A stretch of DNA of 64,000 nucleotides from Timaviella obliquedivisa GSE-PSE-MK23-08B. Lineage in GTDB: Bacteria; Cyanobacteriota; Cyanobacteriia; Elainellales; Elainellaceae. The notes under the pieces were generated by a model. The model was not told the origin of the DNA. It saw only the letters and a program-made list of their open reading frames with translations, and ran no database searches. The stretch lies in the NCBI GenBank assembly GCA_019358855.1, contig JAHHII010000001.1, positions 613,354 through 677,353 of the forward strand, in the 5' to 3' direction. The position numbers and the translations under genes were made by a program. The first letter of the stretch is position 1, and each line of letters opens with the position of its first letter. This document shows positions 1-7,132 of this stretch, one piece after another.

Positions 1-154
1 AGAACCGCCGCCCGTGGGAATCGAGTTCATCCGCCACACCCTCAACCAAATTAAGCAACGCCGCCGGCAGCCGCAGCCGCCATCGTCAGCCAGTTCCCTA
101 CCGCCGCCTGACGAAAGTTGGTTCAACCAATGGCGAACGGAGGGCACTGCATGA
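1..154 (+). CDS. Primase-like protein, C-terminal fragment (left repeat copy)
   Basis: This is the last 51 codons of the gene seen whole at 13939-15528, cut by the window edge. It holds the proline-rich tail and the final PPPDESWFNQWRTEGTA segment. The stop overlaps the start of the next gene as ATGA. Its identity with the complete copy implies that a full second gene may lie upstream of the window. Confidence 0.8.
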   Translation, partial: EPPPVGIEFIRHTLNQIKQRRRQPQPPSSASSLPPPDESWFNQWRTEGTA

Positions 155-462
155 CCCTTGCCACTCAAAAAACCTTTGTCGATGTGCTAGTGAGCATTGA
201 GATGAAGCTAGTCAAGCTGGGATGGGTAACGATTTCCCGCAGCGGGGAACGCCGTACCGCCAATGTCACAGAACCTCGCGTGCTGAAATGGGCGATCGCA
301 GTCTGCATCAAGTCAGGCATATCTAGCGAATTTATCAACACAGTGCTAGAAAAAACGCCGCCTGAGAGACATTGGCATCGCATTAGGGCACATCTACCCG
401 AATCTGCCTTCTACGTCCTAGAGGGAAAACTAGACGGCTTTCTCCTGAGTGATGAACATTGA
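151..462 (+). CDS. Small uncharacterised protein, 103 aa (left copy)
   Basis: The start is the ATG that overlaps the primase stop (ATGA), which favours it over an upstream TTG. The gene is identical to 15525-15836. It is predicted to be soluble with mixed alpha/beta character and no motif that I recognise. Tight coupling on both sides, between a primase-like gene and an integrase, suggests an accessory to replication or recombination, such as an excisionase-like or DNA-binding factor. That role is inference from position only. Confidence 0.7.
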   Translation: MTLATQKTFVDVLVSIEMKLVKLGWVTISRSGERRTANVTEPRVLKWAIAVCIKSGISSEFINTVLEKTPPERHWHRIRAHLPESAFYVLEGKLDGFLLSDEH

Positions 463-1583
463 TGAACATTGACGGACGCATCGCCCAAGCCAACGGGCGA
501 TTAAAAGCCGCTCGTGTGGGTGTGGCGATCGAGCGAACTGGGGGCAAGTTGCGGCTACGTGCCACACTGCCCCCGCGCCCTGGTGCGGTTCAGTCAGTCC
601 CACATCAGCAACGAATCACCCTTGGCATTGCTGCCAGCATCGATGGCGTGAAGTTGGCAGAAGCCAAAGCGCGAGAAATTGGGGCAATGCTCACCCAAAA
701 TAAATTTGATTGGAGTCTGTACGCCAAAAATGACGTACAGATTCAGCCCCAAAACTGTGGGCAATGGGTTGAGCAGTTCGAGCAAGATTACTTCCAGAAG
801 CGCAAACGAACTTACAAAACTGAGACCACCTGGAACGGTGACTATGCAGAAGTGTTTAAATTTCTGCCCAAAGGTCAGCCCCTCACATCGAGGCTCATGG
901 ATCAACTCATTAAGGCAACTGAACCAGACACCAAAAAACGGCAGCGCTATTGCATGGCAATGAAGGCGATCGCCAAATTTGCCGCGGTTGATTACGACCC
1001 CTCACCACTTGCCGGGAACTACTCACCCGCAAGCGCGGCTCATCGTGACCTCCCAGATGACCAAACCATCATTGAGTGTTTCCATAAAATTCCCCATTCG
1101 GGTTGGCGCTGGGTCTACGGGATGATGGCAACCTACGGGCTGAGGAATCATGAAGCCTTCAAGATTGACTTTGAGCAATTGCGATCGGGTGATCCAATTC
1201 TCTCGGTTCTGGATGACACCAAAACTAACGCCCGTGAAATCTGGGCTTGCTACCCCGAATGGGTTGAGCAATTCGACTTGTGCAATGTCCAACTGCCACC
1301 CGTTAACCTCGACCGCCCCAATAAAGCGATCGGCGGGTCGGTCTCCAAAGCATTCGCCCGGTATGAACTGCCCTTTACCCCATACGACTTAAGGCACTGT
1401 TGGGCAGTTCGGACGCTGTTGTTTGGCATGGACTACGGCATGGCAGCGCTACAGATGGGGCATTCTGTCGCAGTTCACAAAGCTACCTACCACCGCTGGA
1501 TCACCCGTGATCATCTACGCAGTGCCTACAGTCGCGTCATGTTGCACCCCGATCGCCCCAAGCCACCCAAGCCACTTGCCTAA
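462..1583 (+). CDS. Tyrosine recombinase/integrase (left copy)
   Basis: This 373-aa protein belongs to the phage integrase family. The box I arginine is in TYGLRNHEA (R228), box II is YDLRHCWAVR (Y308, R311), MGH holds H334, and the likely nucleophile is Y343 in TYHRW. The usual first histidine of HxxR is a tyrosine here. The start is the ATG overlapping the preceding stop (TGATG); a TTG one codon upstream is possible. Its stop codon lies within the first arm-type repeat next to the att core. The sequence matches 15836-16957. Confidence 0.9.
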   Translation: MNIDGRIAQANGRLKAARVGVAIERTGGKLRLRATLPPRPGAVQSVPHQQRITLGIAASIDGVKLAEAKAREIGAMLTQNKFDWSLYAKNDVQIQPQNCGQWVEQFEQDYFQKRKRTYKTETTWNGDYAEVFKFLPKGQPLTSRLMDQLIKATEPDTKKRQRYCMAMKAIAKFAAVDYDPSPLAGNYSPASAAHRDLPDDQTIIECFHKIPHSGWRWVYGMMATYGLRNHEAFKIDFEQLRSGDPILSVLDDTKTNAREIWACYPEWVEQFDLCNVQLPPVNLDRPNKAIGGSVSKAFARYELPFTPYDLRHCWAVRTLLFGMDYGMAALQMGHSVAVHKATYHRWITRDHLRSAYSRVMLHPDRPKPPKPLA

Positions 1584-1600
1584 ATTTTGCCTAAAAATGG
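1576..1600 (+). other. Putative arm-type integrase site, integrase side
   Basis: Two GCCTAAA heptamers occur in direct orientation, spaced about one helical turn apart, 74 bp before the att core. A near copy with the same pair of heptamers is on the other side of the core at 1788-1814. Paired direct repeats flanking a core are the usual layout of arm sites for tyrosine recombinases. Binding is inferred. Confidence 0.5.
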
Positions 1601-1673
1601 GCGTTGATTCTAAAGCCTTTCTGGGCAAGGGTTACAGCGGTACTGCTACACCCTAAAACCCTCAATTGACCAA

Positions 1674-1728
1674 TGGGGGCGGAGAGACTCGAACTCTCAC
1701 GACCTTGCGGTCAACGGATTTTAAGTCC
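1674..1728 (-). other. att core: 55-bp tRNA-Leu 3' fragment
   Basis: This is identical to nucleotides 29-83 of the intact tRNA-Leu at 17048-17130: the end of the 5' anticodon stem strand, the anticodon loop, variable arm, T arm and 3' acceptor strand. The 5' part of the tRNA is absent, so it is not a functional tRNA. It is an attP or tandem-junction core, flanked on both sides by element DNA. Confidence 0.9.
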
Positions 1729-1787
1729 CTAGACCGCCGTTCTGAAAAGCTTGCTAGATATGCCTTTCAGGACTAACCCATCGGTAA

Positions 1788-1814
1788 TTGCCTAAATTCT
1801 AGCCTAAAAACTGG
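1788..1814 (+). other. Putative arm-type integrase site, distal side
   Basis: This repeats the integrase-side arm at 1576-1600: two GCCTAAA heptamers in the same orientation, with small spacing differences. It lies 60 bp beyond the core, in the left end of the 15.4-kb unit. Together with the core, the interval 1576-1814 has the structure of a complete attP. Confidence 0.5.
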
Positions 1815-1847
1815 GTTAGATCCCCTCAATGAGGGCAAAATTCTGGC

Positions 1848-2552
1848 TTAAAATCCATAGTCCCATCTTGCTTCGTAGCCCCGTGCATCAAGATGGGTAA
1901 AAACAGATGAACTAGCCAGCCCGCCTCGATCGCCCCACCAAGGGCTTAACCTATCATAAATGTCATAAGGGCTGACCCCATCTATCACAAAATCAACGGC
2001 ATCCCCCCACATGTGGCGAGACTGGGAAGCCCCCCCTACCGATGCATTAGTTCTAGGATCTCTGTACCAAGAATTAATTTTTATGGGAGCATTGCCTAAC
2101 TTTTCTCTCACAAGTTCTAGAGATTTGGCGATCCGAATGATGCCCTCAATGACTGCCACGTCTTGGACTTGCCTAGTCCCCCCGTGTGTCGCTTCTCCCC
2201 ATGTGAAATTCCCACCGGGAAGGATTGATTGATTCCCATAGAATTTAGACCTGTTACCAGGGAGAACGATAATAGCTCCCCTTGCCTTCGCAGTTGGATT
2301 CTTATCACTGGGTTTATTGCCAGGTTCTAACCCTTCCATTTTTATGTCAGGTGAATAGACTAACCAGGTATTTCTCCCCTTAAACATGCGATCGAAAGTA
2401 ACTTGAATAAATAGACCCACATTAGGTTTATAGGCTTTAACTCCAACCATTAACGCTTTCGGAACAGTGCAGAAATAATCCTCTGTCAGATCACTAATAG
2501 CTTTAGGCTGGAGCCGAAGGAAGGAACTTTTGACAAATTGGATTGTGATCAT
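1848..2552 (-). CDS. M15-family peptidase, probable endolysin
   Basis: This 234-aa protein has a C-terminal zinc peptidase domain of the D-Ala-D-Ala carboxypeptidase/M15 type: NSWYRDPRTN, then SRHMWGDAVDF (zinc His and Asp, from about residue 178), then FTHLDARG (third ligand) near the end. The first 100 or so residues form a separate domain, perhaps for wall binding. M15 enzymes cut peptidoglycan stem peptides and serve phages as endolysins. It is the last gene of the minus-strand operon, 15 bp after a small TM protein, which is a typical place for lysis functions. No signal peptide is seen, so a holin would be needed for export. Confidence 0.85.
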   Translation of the reverse strand: MITIQFVKSSFLRLQPKAISDLTEDYFCTVPKALMVGVKAYKPNVGLFIQVTFDRMFKGRNTWLVYSPDIKMEGLEPGNKPSDKNPTAKARGAIIVLPGNRSKFYGNQSILPGGNFTWGEATHGGTRQVQDVAVIEGIIRIAKSLELVREKLGNAPIKINSWYRDPRTNASVGGASQSRHMWGDAVDFVIDGVSPYDIYDRLSPWWGDRGGLASSSVFTHLDARGYEARWDYGF

Positions 2553-2567
2553 AAGTCAGGTTCAGTC

Positions 2568-2876
2568 CTATTCCCTAGTCTCGTAAGAAGTCGTTTTAGA
2601 TAGGTAATGATCAATGTGCTTAACCTGCTTTTCAATTGATACGACTTCTGTTCTAATTCGTTCACTGAAATGAGAGAATTTTTCTTTGAAACCGTTATGG
2701 GATAGGCTTTGCACATCTTGCAAGTTTGAGATCTGAAGGTCTTTTTTCTCAAGGTCATGTCGTAGCAATAGCATTTCACTATTGACCTTGATGAGAATTA
2801 CCCGCCATAAAATAGTGCCAACTGTGACAGAGCAACCGATCGCCCCAAAAATGAAGCCCGTTATATCACTGTTCAT
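2568..2876 (-). CDS. Small TM and coiled-coil protein, holin/spanin candidate
   Basis: This 102-aa protein has one hydrophobic segment at residues 6-27 (GFIFGAIGCSVTVGTILWRV) followed by a charged, heptad-like helical region to the end. The gene overlaps its upstream neighbour by 4 bp and directly precedes the M15 peptidase gene. That context and the topology fit a holin-like or membrane-anchor protein, but no family signature is visible. An overlapping alternative frame at 2549-2779 lacks this coupling and was not called. Confidence 0.7.
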   Translation of the reverse strand: MNSDITGFIFGAIGCSVTVGTILWRVILIKVNSEMLLLRHDLEKKDLQISNLQDVQSLSHNGFKEKFSHFSERIRTEVVSIEKQVKHIDHYLSKTTSYETRE

Positions 2877-3172
2877 ACATCTAGCGCCCCTTCCATTTCT
2901 GGAATAGACTTAGCCTCTAGATAGCCCAAACTGCGGATCGTTACCAAAATTTTCACCTTGGCATCGTCCGGCACCTCCGGATCAATCTCCACAAGGTAGG
3001 GAAGATTTTTGATCGGTTCCTTGCCCTCCTGGAAGGCTTGTTGAGATGCATACCCATTGAGAGCCAACCTCACTGAAAGAGGTTCATTGATGCTCCAATG
3101 TAATTCGCTCAACCTCCAGTAACCCTTCTCACTGGTTAACCCATGAATCTCTATCGGTGCTTGTAATCCCAT
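2873..3172 (-). CDS. Uncharacterised element protein, 99 aa
   Basis: I chose the internal ATG at 3172 because it has a strong GGAGG eight bases upstream and overlaps the preceding stop as TAATG. An ATG 12 codons earlier would make 111 aa. The protein is acidic and soluble, with segments such as PEVPDDAKVKILVTIRSLGY that look like a small beta-rich domain. It is not recognised. Its place between the fibre-like gene and the lysis genes suggests a minor structural or tail-tip component, by position only. Confidence 0.65.
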   Translation of the reverse strand: MGLQAPIEIHGLTSEKGYWRLSELHWSINEPLSVRLALNGYASQQAFQEGKEPIKNLPYLVEIDPEVPDDAKVKILVTIRSLGYLEAKSIPEMEGALDV

Positions 3173-4047
3173 TACCAAACCTCCGTTAATTGCACTGAGG
3201 CTACCCATTTGATGGTTTTCCCAGCATCCCCTTTAACCTGAATTTTCAGCCCTCCGTTCACCGTGTCAGCCGTTACGGTCGGTGTCCAGTTCGTGCCATT
3301 GCCCAGCGACGATCGCCGGGTTCCCGTGGCAGTTTGTAAAACAGTGCTTGCCGCTGCCGCCCCTCGGTAGAGTGCCCCTGAACCAAGCCAGTAAATAAAT
3401 TCAGGCGTTGCCGCTGTGCTGTGACCTACCAAGGAAATTTCATAGCCTGCTGACGAATTGGCATGAATTAGAACCCTCTGAGGGGTAACTATCTCCGTTA
3501 ATGTGGCATCAGTGGTTTGAGCCGTTAGGGTGATCCGGTTGGCATTAGCAGCAAGCGCCGTCATCAATGCTGCGGTTGTCACCTTGTCAGCCAGCGCCGC
3601 TGTTAAATCTGAGGTCTTCACTCTGTCAGCCAGCGCCACCAGCAATTCTGTAGAGTCTACATACTGGCTATGCGCTGTTAGGTCAGCCTCATGATCATCA
3701 ATTGCTAGCGATAGCAATGTTGGTTCATTAGTCGGATCTACCGCTTCAAAAACGTCGATGGCTACAGTCCATGAAGTTGTAGAAAACGTGTTCAGTTTGA
3801 GAGCAAGCCGACGATAACCAATAAGTTCATCAGGGCAAACGAAATCAATCAAATCATGCTGATTCTTAGGATTGATCCGGCGTGTATCTAACAGCTCGAA
3901 AGTCTCATTTAAGAACCCTTGACTAACTAGACCTCTAGATTCTGGGTCAGATGTTAAATGCCGAAAACGGAACAACCGTCCTGCTAGTGGCGCGGTATAT
4001 TGCCAGTTTTGAGTCAACGTAAATTCAGCAATCTGGTTCCAAGTCAT
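3172..4047 (-). CDS. Fibre-like protein with low-complexity Ala/Thr/Asp centre
   Basis: This is a 291-aa protein. The N-terminal 115 residues look globular. The middle (about 115-190) has repeated short helical units such as LVALADRVKTSDLTAALADKV, common in trimeric phage fibres. The C-terminal 100 residues are Thr/Ser/Gly-rich and beta-like. The start ATG overlaps the upstream stop (ATGA). A receptor-binding or fibre role is inferred from composition and operon position. No database-level motif is evident. Confidence 0.6.
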   Translation of the reverse strand: MTWNQIAEFTLTQNWQYTAPLAGRLFRFRHLTSDPESRGLVSQGFLNETFELLDTRRINPKNQHDLIDFVCPDELIGYRRLALKLNTFSTTSWTVAIDVFEAVDPTNEPTLLSLAIDDHEADLTAHSQYVDSTELLVALADRVKTSDLTAALADKVTTAALMTALAANANRITLTAQTTDATLTEIVTPQRVLIHANSSAGYEISLVGHSTAATPEFIYWLGSGALYRGAAAASTVLQTATGTRRSSLGNGTNWTPTVTADTVNGGLKIQVKGDAGKTIKWVASVQLTEVW

Positions 4048-4505
4048 AGCAAGCTATTCACCTTACCCTCAAGGCGTTGTAAGTCTTCCCTAATGAATTC
4101 AAGAGTTTCGGTGTCAGATGCCTCTGTACCGCTGTACTCCCAAATCGTGACCCGCATAGTTCGATGCCATTTGGGAACCTCAACCCGCAAACGGTATAGG
4201 GTTGAAAGCTTTGGAAACCTCACCAATAGACCGCGATTGATGGGAATTGAGATTTGATTGGTATCAATCTGAACAAAATCAGTACTTGGTGCATCAATGA
4301 TCATTTGCACCCGTACACCTAACCGCCAATGTGCTAGAGCCTCTGACGAGTCAGTGGCAATCAGAAGCGTGTGAGAAGGAAAGAGCCGACTGATCACAAA
4401 CGGGGGAATAGGGGTGTACCTGGTAGGTGTGATAGCTGAACCTTGGTAGCTCTGGTCATAGACCTTTTCCCAGTTGGCAGCATCTTGTAGTTGAAACTCT
4501 GGCAT
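4044..4505 (-). CDS. Uncharacterised element protein, 153 aa
   Basis: This predicted soluble, mostly beta-stranded protein ends in a short coiled-coil tail (ETLEFIREDLQRLEGKVNSLL). It overlaps the fibre-like gene by 4 bp, so the two are probably made together. The tail could dock it onto another helical protein of the complex. No family is recognised. A structural or adaptor role is inference from context. Confidence 0.65.
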   Translation of the reverse strand: MPEFQLQDAANWEKVYDQSYQGSAITPTRYTPIPPFVISRLFPSHTLLIATDSSEALAHWRLGVRVQMIIDAPSTDFVQIDTNQISIPINRGLLVRFPKLSTLYRLRVEVPKWHRTMRVTIWEYSGTEASDTETLEFIREDLQRLEGKVNSLL

Positions 4506-4518
4506 TTTTCCCTATTCC

Positions 4519-4746
4519 CTACTCTTCACCTTCCCAATCTTCATCCATATCCTCTAGTCGTTCGTCGTACTCGCCCCCCTCAAGGTAGTCTTGCAAATCG
4601 CCAGGTGAGGCAGGACGCATCACGCCGCTACCAGGCTCTGCGATAAATGCAAACGTGTCATGCTTCACAGCCACGTCACGCCAATTCGGGGGAACTGCCG
4701 TCGAAAGCGTCAGGTCAAATAAAGGATTACCGGGAAGGATCAGCAT
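4519..4746 (-). CDS. Small acidic protein, 75 aa
   Basis: The C-terminal third is strongly acidic (EGGEYDERLEDMDEDWEGEE). The start codon overlaps the stop of the duplicated-domain gene (TAATG), implying coupled translation. Acidic tails of this kind are seen in small chaperone or assembly proteins, but no assignment is possible from sequence alone. Confidence 0.6.
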   Translation of the reverse strand: MLILPGNPLFDLTLSTAVPPNWRDVAVKHDTFAFIAEPGSGVMRPASPGDLQDYLEGGEYDERLEDMDEDWEGEE

Positions 4747-5321
4747 TAGAGATCGGGAATCAAATTGTACTTATCAGAAACTGTCCACCCCGCCGCCGCC
4801 GCGGCGTTTGCAACTGCGGTGGTAGGTTTCATGAAAGTTGACTCAGATCCAGTTAAAGTCCTACGGGTTGCACGTGGTGGTTTAGGAGTCGAACCCCACA
4901 CCATGTTAGGAGTCGAACCAACAGCCAGTTCAAACCCTAAATCAGCCGCCAAGTCCACATCATCGACCGTGATATTCCAGGCATAGTTATAGGTTCCCAT
5001 GTCAATGAAAACCGTACGAACTCGACCGGAACGCTTGAGACCACGACGGATGCCAGACTGAGTTACAGTCCAACCCGTAGTTTTCAGCGTGGCAATTTTG
5101 CTGTCATCGCAGAAGCTGCCTACAATTGTGGTTGTAAACTCTTTAGTAGCCCTAGCAGGTTTGGGCGCATTGGCACCAAAAAACACACCCGCTTGCGCTA
5201 CAAACGGTGTGTGTCCCAACTCAGCCGCATAAGTTGAAGATGTAGAACTGGCTTGAAATCCATACTTTAGGGTTCCAATCGTAACAAAGACTGGGGAACG
5301 CGCCCCGCGTGCTCGTGGCAT
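4746..5321 (-). CDS. Duplicated-domain protein, structural candidate
   Basis: This 191-aa protein contains two tandem versions of a domain of about 85 residues. Each has a GT-x-x-Y start, an A-x-x-LG strand, a PKP-x-RAT segment and a GWTVS end (first copy about residues 16-95, second about 107-185). The PKPxRAT and GWTV motifs are clearest. Pairs of beta-rich units fit a repeating virion or tube subunit, but this is not a known family to me. It overlaps the next gene by one base. A 150-bp gap precedes it, the largest inside the operon. Confidence 0.65.
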   Translation of the reverse strand: MPRARGARSPVFVTIGTLKYGFQASSTSSTYAAELGHTPFVAQAGVFFGANAPKPARATKEFTTTIVGSFCDDSKIATLKTTGWTVTQSGIRRGLKRSGRVRTVFIDMGTYNYAWNITVDDVDLAADLGFELAVGSTPNMVWGSTPKPPRATRRTLTGSESTFMKPTTAVANAAAAAGWTVSDKYNLIPDL

Positions 5322-5324
5322 TGA

Positions 5325-5414
5325 TCAAACTCCTGAATAGGTAACCGATTTGATTCCTACGCTATGAAGCCTAACAACGCCCGTCAAGGCTCGGAAAATA
5401 CTGACACCTATCAT
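5325..5414 (-). CDS. Possible 29-aa leader or small protein
   Basis: An ATG preceded by a G-run opens a 29-codon frame that fills most of the 5322-5474 gap and stops 3 bp before the start of the duplicated-domain gene. This placement resembles a translationally coupled leader. The peptide is basic and mildly hydrophobic. It could equally be a chance frame in an intergenic regulatory stretch. Confidence 0.3.
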   Translation of the reverse strand: MIGVSIFRALTGVVRLHSVGIKSVTYSGV

Positions 5415-5474
5415 GCCGCCCCCCTAGGGTAGCGCCTATGTACAGGCTAGAAGTAAGAGGCAAAATTTTTATAA

Positions 5475-5675
5475 TTAACTGCTATTTCTGAGCAAATCTT
5501 GCCTGATATCCAGAAGTTGCTGATAGACTTGCTCACGAGATTGCCCTGTTTCTTCTGAGAGCCGCTGTAACAGGTCACCCCGTGGGTTATAGGTGTATGA
5601 GCGCCCAAAGCGCGATCGCCTACGTTTGATCGCCCGTCTGGTGTTCGTGCCCAACAGTGTCCATAAATCGCTCAT
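5475..5675 (-). CDS. Small basic protein, 66 aa
   Basis: The N-terminal half is highly basic (RRAIKRRRSRFGRSY) and the C-terminal half is helical and polar (RLSEETGQSREQVYQQLLDIRQDLL). The gene overlaps the 486-aa gene by 4 bp. It may bind nucleic acid or act as a small helical adaptor. The C-terminal half loosely resembles a helix-turn-helix but lacks convincing features. Function unknown. Confidence 0.6.
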   Translation of the reverse strand: MSDLWTLLGTNTRRAIKRRRSRFGRSYTYNPRGDLLQRLSEETGQSREQVYQQLLDIRQDLLRNSS

Positions 5676-7132
5676 TGTAAGGGGGAAATGCCTTCCGGCT
5701 CCGTCTCAGTCCAAAGCTCTAGCCTGATATGTTCTTGCTTAAAGTTCTGCCCTGATAGGTCATTTGTTCCGGTTAACTCAGCAGTAGAGCGCCGAATGAG
5801 TAGAGTTGCATAAGCTGGGTACATCTGAACCGGATCTTTTTTGAGGTTCTGATGCCGATCCTTCTCTTCAGTGACCGATAGGGTCAGGATGTTAGCTGTG
5901 GAAAGAGCAAGTAACTCTCTTAACTTTGTTTCGGCTTGCCCTTCACTAGCGCCATAAACCGCCATTTGCCTCCCATTGTCTAGGTTTGCAGTCGCTCGAT
6001 ACTTCCCCCATGTCCAAGGGTTAGCCGCCGCTTTGATGGTTGCCCAAGATAAGCCAACCTTTGCGTCTGGGATGGTTGCCGTCACCTCTCTAACCCTTCC
6101 AGAGGGAATGATCCAAGGTGGCTCTGGTTTTGACTTGAATACAATCGTCAGTTTGCGCCGCTGTGTGCCTGCCTTCAGCCAGTCCTCAGCAGGTTGACCC
6201 ACAATCTGCCCTACATCTCGGTTATAGACTAGCTTATGGGTTGCTAACGTGGTTTGAATATCTTGCTGGATCAGCTTCTGAGATCCAGTTAAAACGATGG
6301 TTTCACCTTCCACCCGTGCATCTGGAGTAATTTTTACCGCTCGTTTCTCTCCAAATGCCCCCTCATTAGCAAGCTTGGTAGAAGAGTAGTAATCATCTAA
6401 GGCATAGGAAACCACATAACCGACCTCAATAATTGCTTCCGTTGCTGACTCAATGAAGTTACTAACAAATGCCTTAAGCTGTGGGTTGCCAATGCTTTCC
6501 ACACTTTTCTCAACCTGCCCCGCGATTGTCCAGGGTTCCCGCTCGCTTGTGATTGGCGCTTGTCCAAAAAGCCTCAATCTACGCTGTGTGAGAACTTCAG
6601 TTAACACCCAATTCGACAGCAACGATCGGCGGGCAGTGCTGAAAAGTTGGGCAAGCTGTCCCCGAATCTCTTCGCCCCCCTCTTCTGCTAGAGCTAGGGC
6701 GATTTTCCCCGCAATCACCGGGAACTTGATCGCAGCTAGGGAGGCAACCCCAAGGCTAGTCAGCCATACTAGCCCCGTTCCTGCGAGGTTCCCTAAAGCG
6801 CCAAAAATAGCGGTGTTATTTTGGCTGATTTCTGCCTTGATAGAAGCGTCTGTTTGGTTCCAGTCAAAAGTGACAATGGTAAATGTCAACTCAACTAGCG
6901 ATTCCCATGCATGAGTCAGAAGCCAAGTGCCAATAGAGAACGCCGCCTGAATTAGGAAGCCTCCAAAGCGGGTCAATCCTCCGATCGCCCAATTAATCAG
7001 CCCTCCCCCTTGTCCACCGTCTCCTTCTGGCTCTGCTGATAGGGATGCGAAAACATCTATCACCCGTGATCCGACTAATGCCCTCACTTGTTGGCTCTTT
7101 AGCGCATCCCTAGAAATCGTGATTAGGCTCAT
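5672..7132 (-). CDS. Membrane-interacting structural protein candidate, 486 aa
   Basis: Residues about 45-90 and 107-150 are long hydrophobic, Gly/Ala-rich helices (for example GLINWAIGGLTRFGGFLIQA). A third weaker segment is near 225-245. The remaining half is soluble and mixed. The gene overlaps both neighbours by 4 bp. Hydrophobic segments in the middle of a phage-like operon suggest membrane penetration, pore formation or an internal-membrane virion protein. No family is recognised. Confidence 0.65.
   Translation of the reverse strand: MSLITISRDALKSQQVRALVGSRVIDVFASLSAEPEGDGGQGGGLINWAIGGLTRFGGFLIQAAFSIGTWLLTHAWESLVELTFTIVTFDWNQTDASIKAEISQNNTAIFGALGNLAGTGLVWLTSLGVASLAAIKFPVIAGKIALALAEEGGEEIRGQLAQLFSTARRSLLSNWVLTEVLTQRRLRLFGQAPITSEREPWTIAGQVEKSVESIGNPQLKAFVSNFIESATEAIIEVGYVVSYALDDYYSSTKLANEGAFGEKRAVKITPDARVEGETIVLTGSQKLIQQDIQTTLATHKLVYNRDVGQIVGQPAEDWLKAGTQRRKLTIVFKSKPEPPWIIPSGRVREVTATIPDAKVGLSWATIKAAANPWTWGKYRATANLDNGRQMAVYGASEGQAETKLRELLALSTANILTLSVTEEKDRHQNLKKDPVQMYPAYATLLIRRSTAELTGTNDLSGQNFKQEHIRLELWTETEPEGISPLQ

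Larger units (their letters stand above)
1..1728. repeat. Left copy of a 1,728-bp direct repeat (end of element plus att core)
   Basis: Every base I compared between this block and 15375-17102 is the same, at a constant offset of 15,374. The block carries the 3' end of the primase-like gene, the 103-aa gene, the integrase gene and the 55-bp tRNA-derived att core. Identity stops exactly after the tRNA anticodon-stem sequence at 1728. The window opens inside the repeat, so it may extend further left. It is either the right end of a second, tandem element or an attP junction of a circular form that entered the assembly. Confidence 0.95.

Noticed and set aside
2549..2779. Alternative 76-codon frame in the lysis region
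   Set aside because: It overlaps the 102-aa TM/coiled-coil gene, which has proper 4-bp coupling and a plausible topology.
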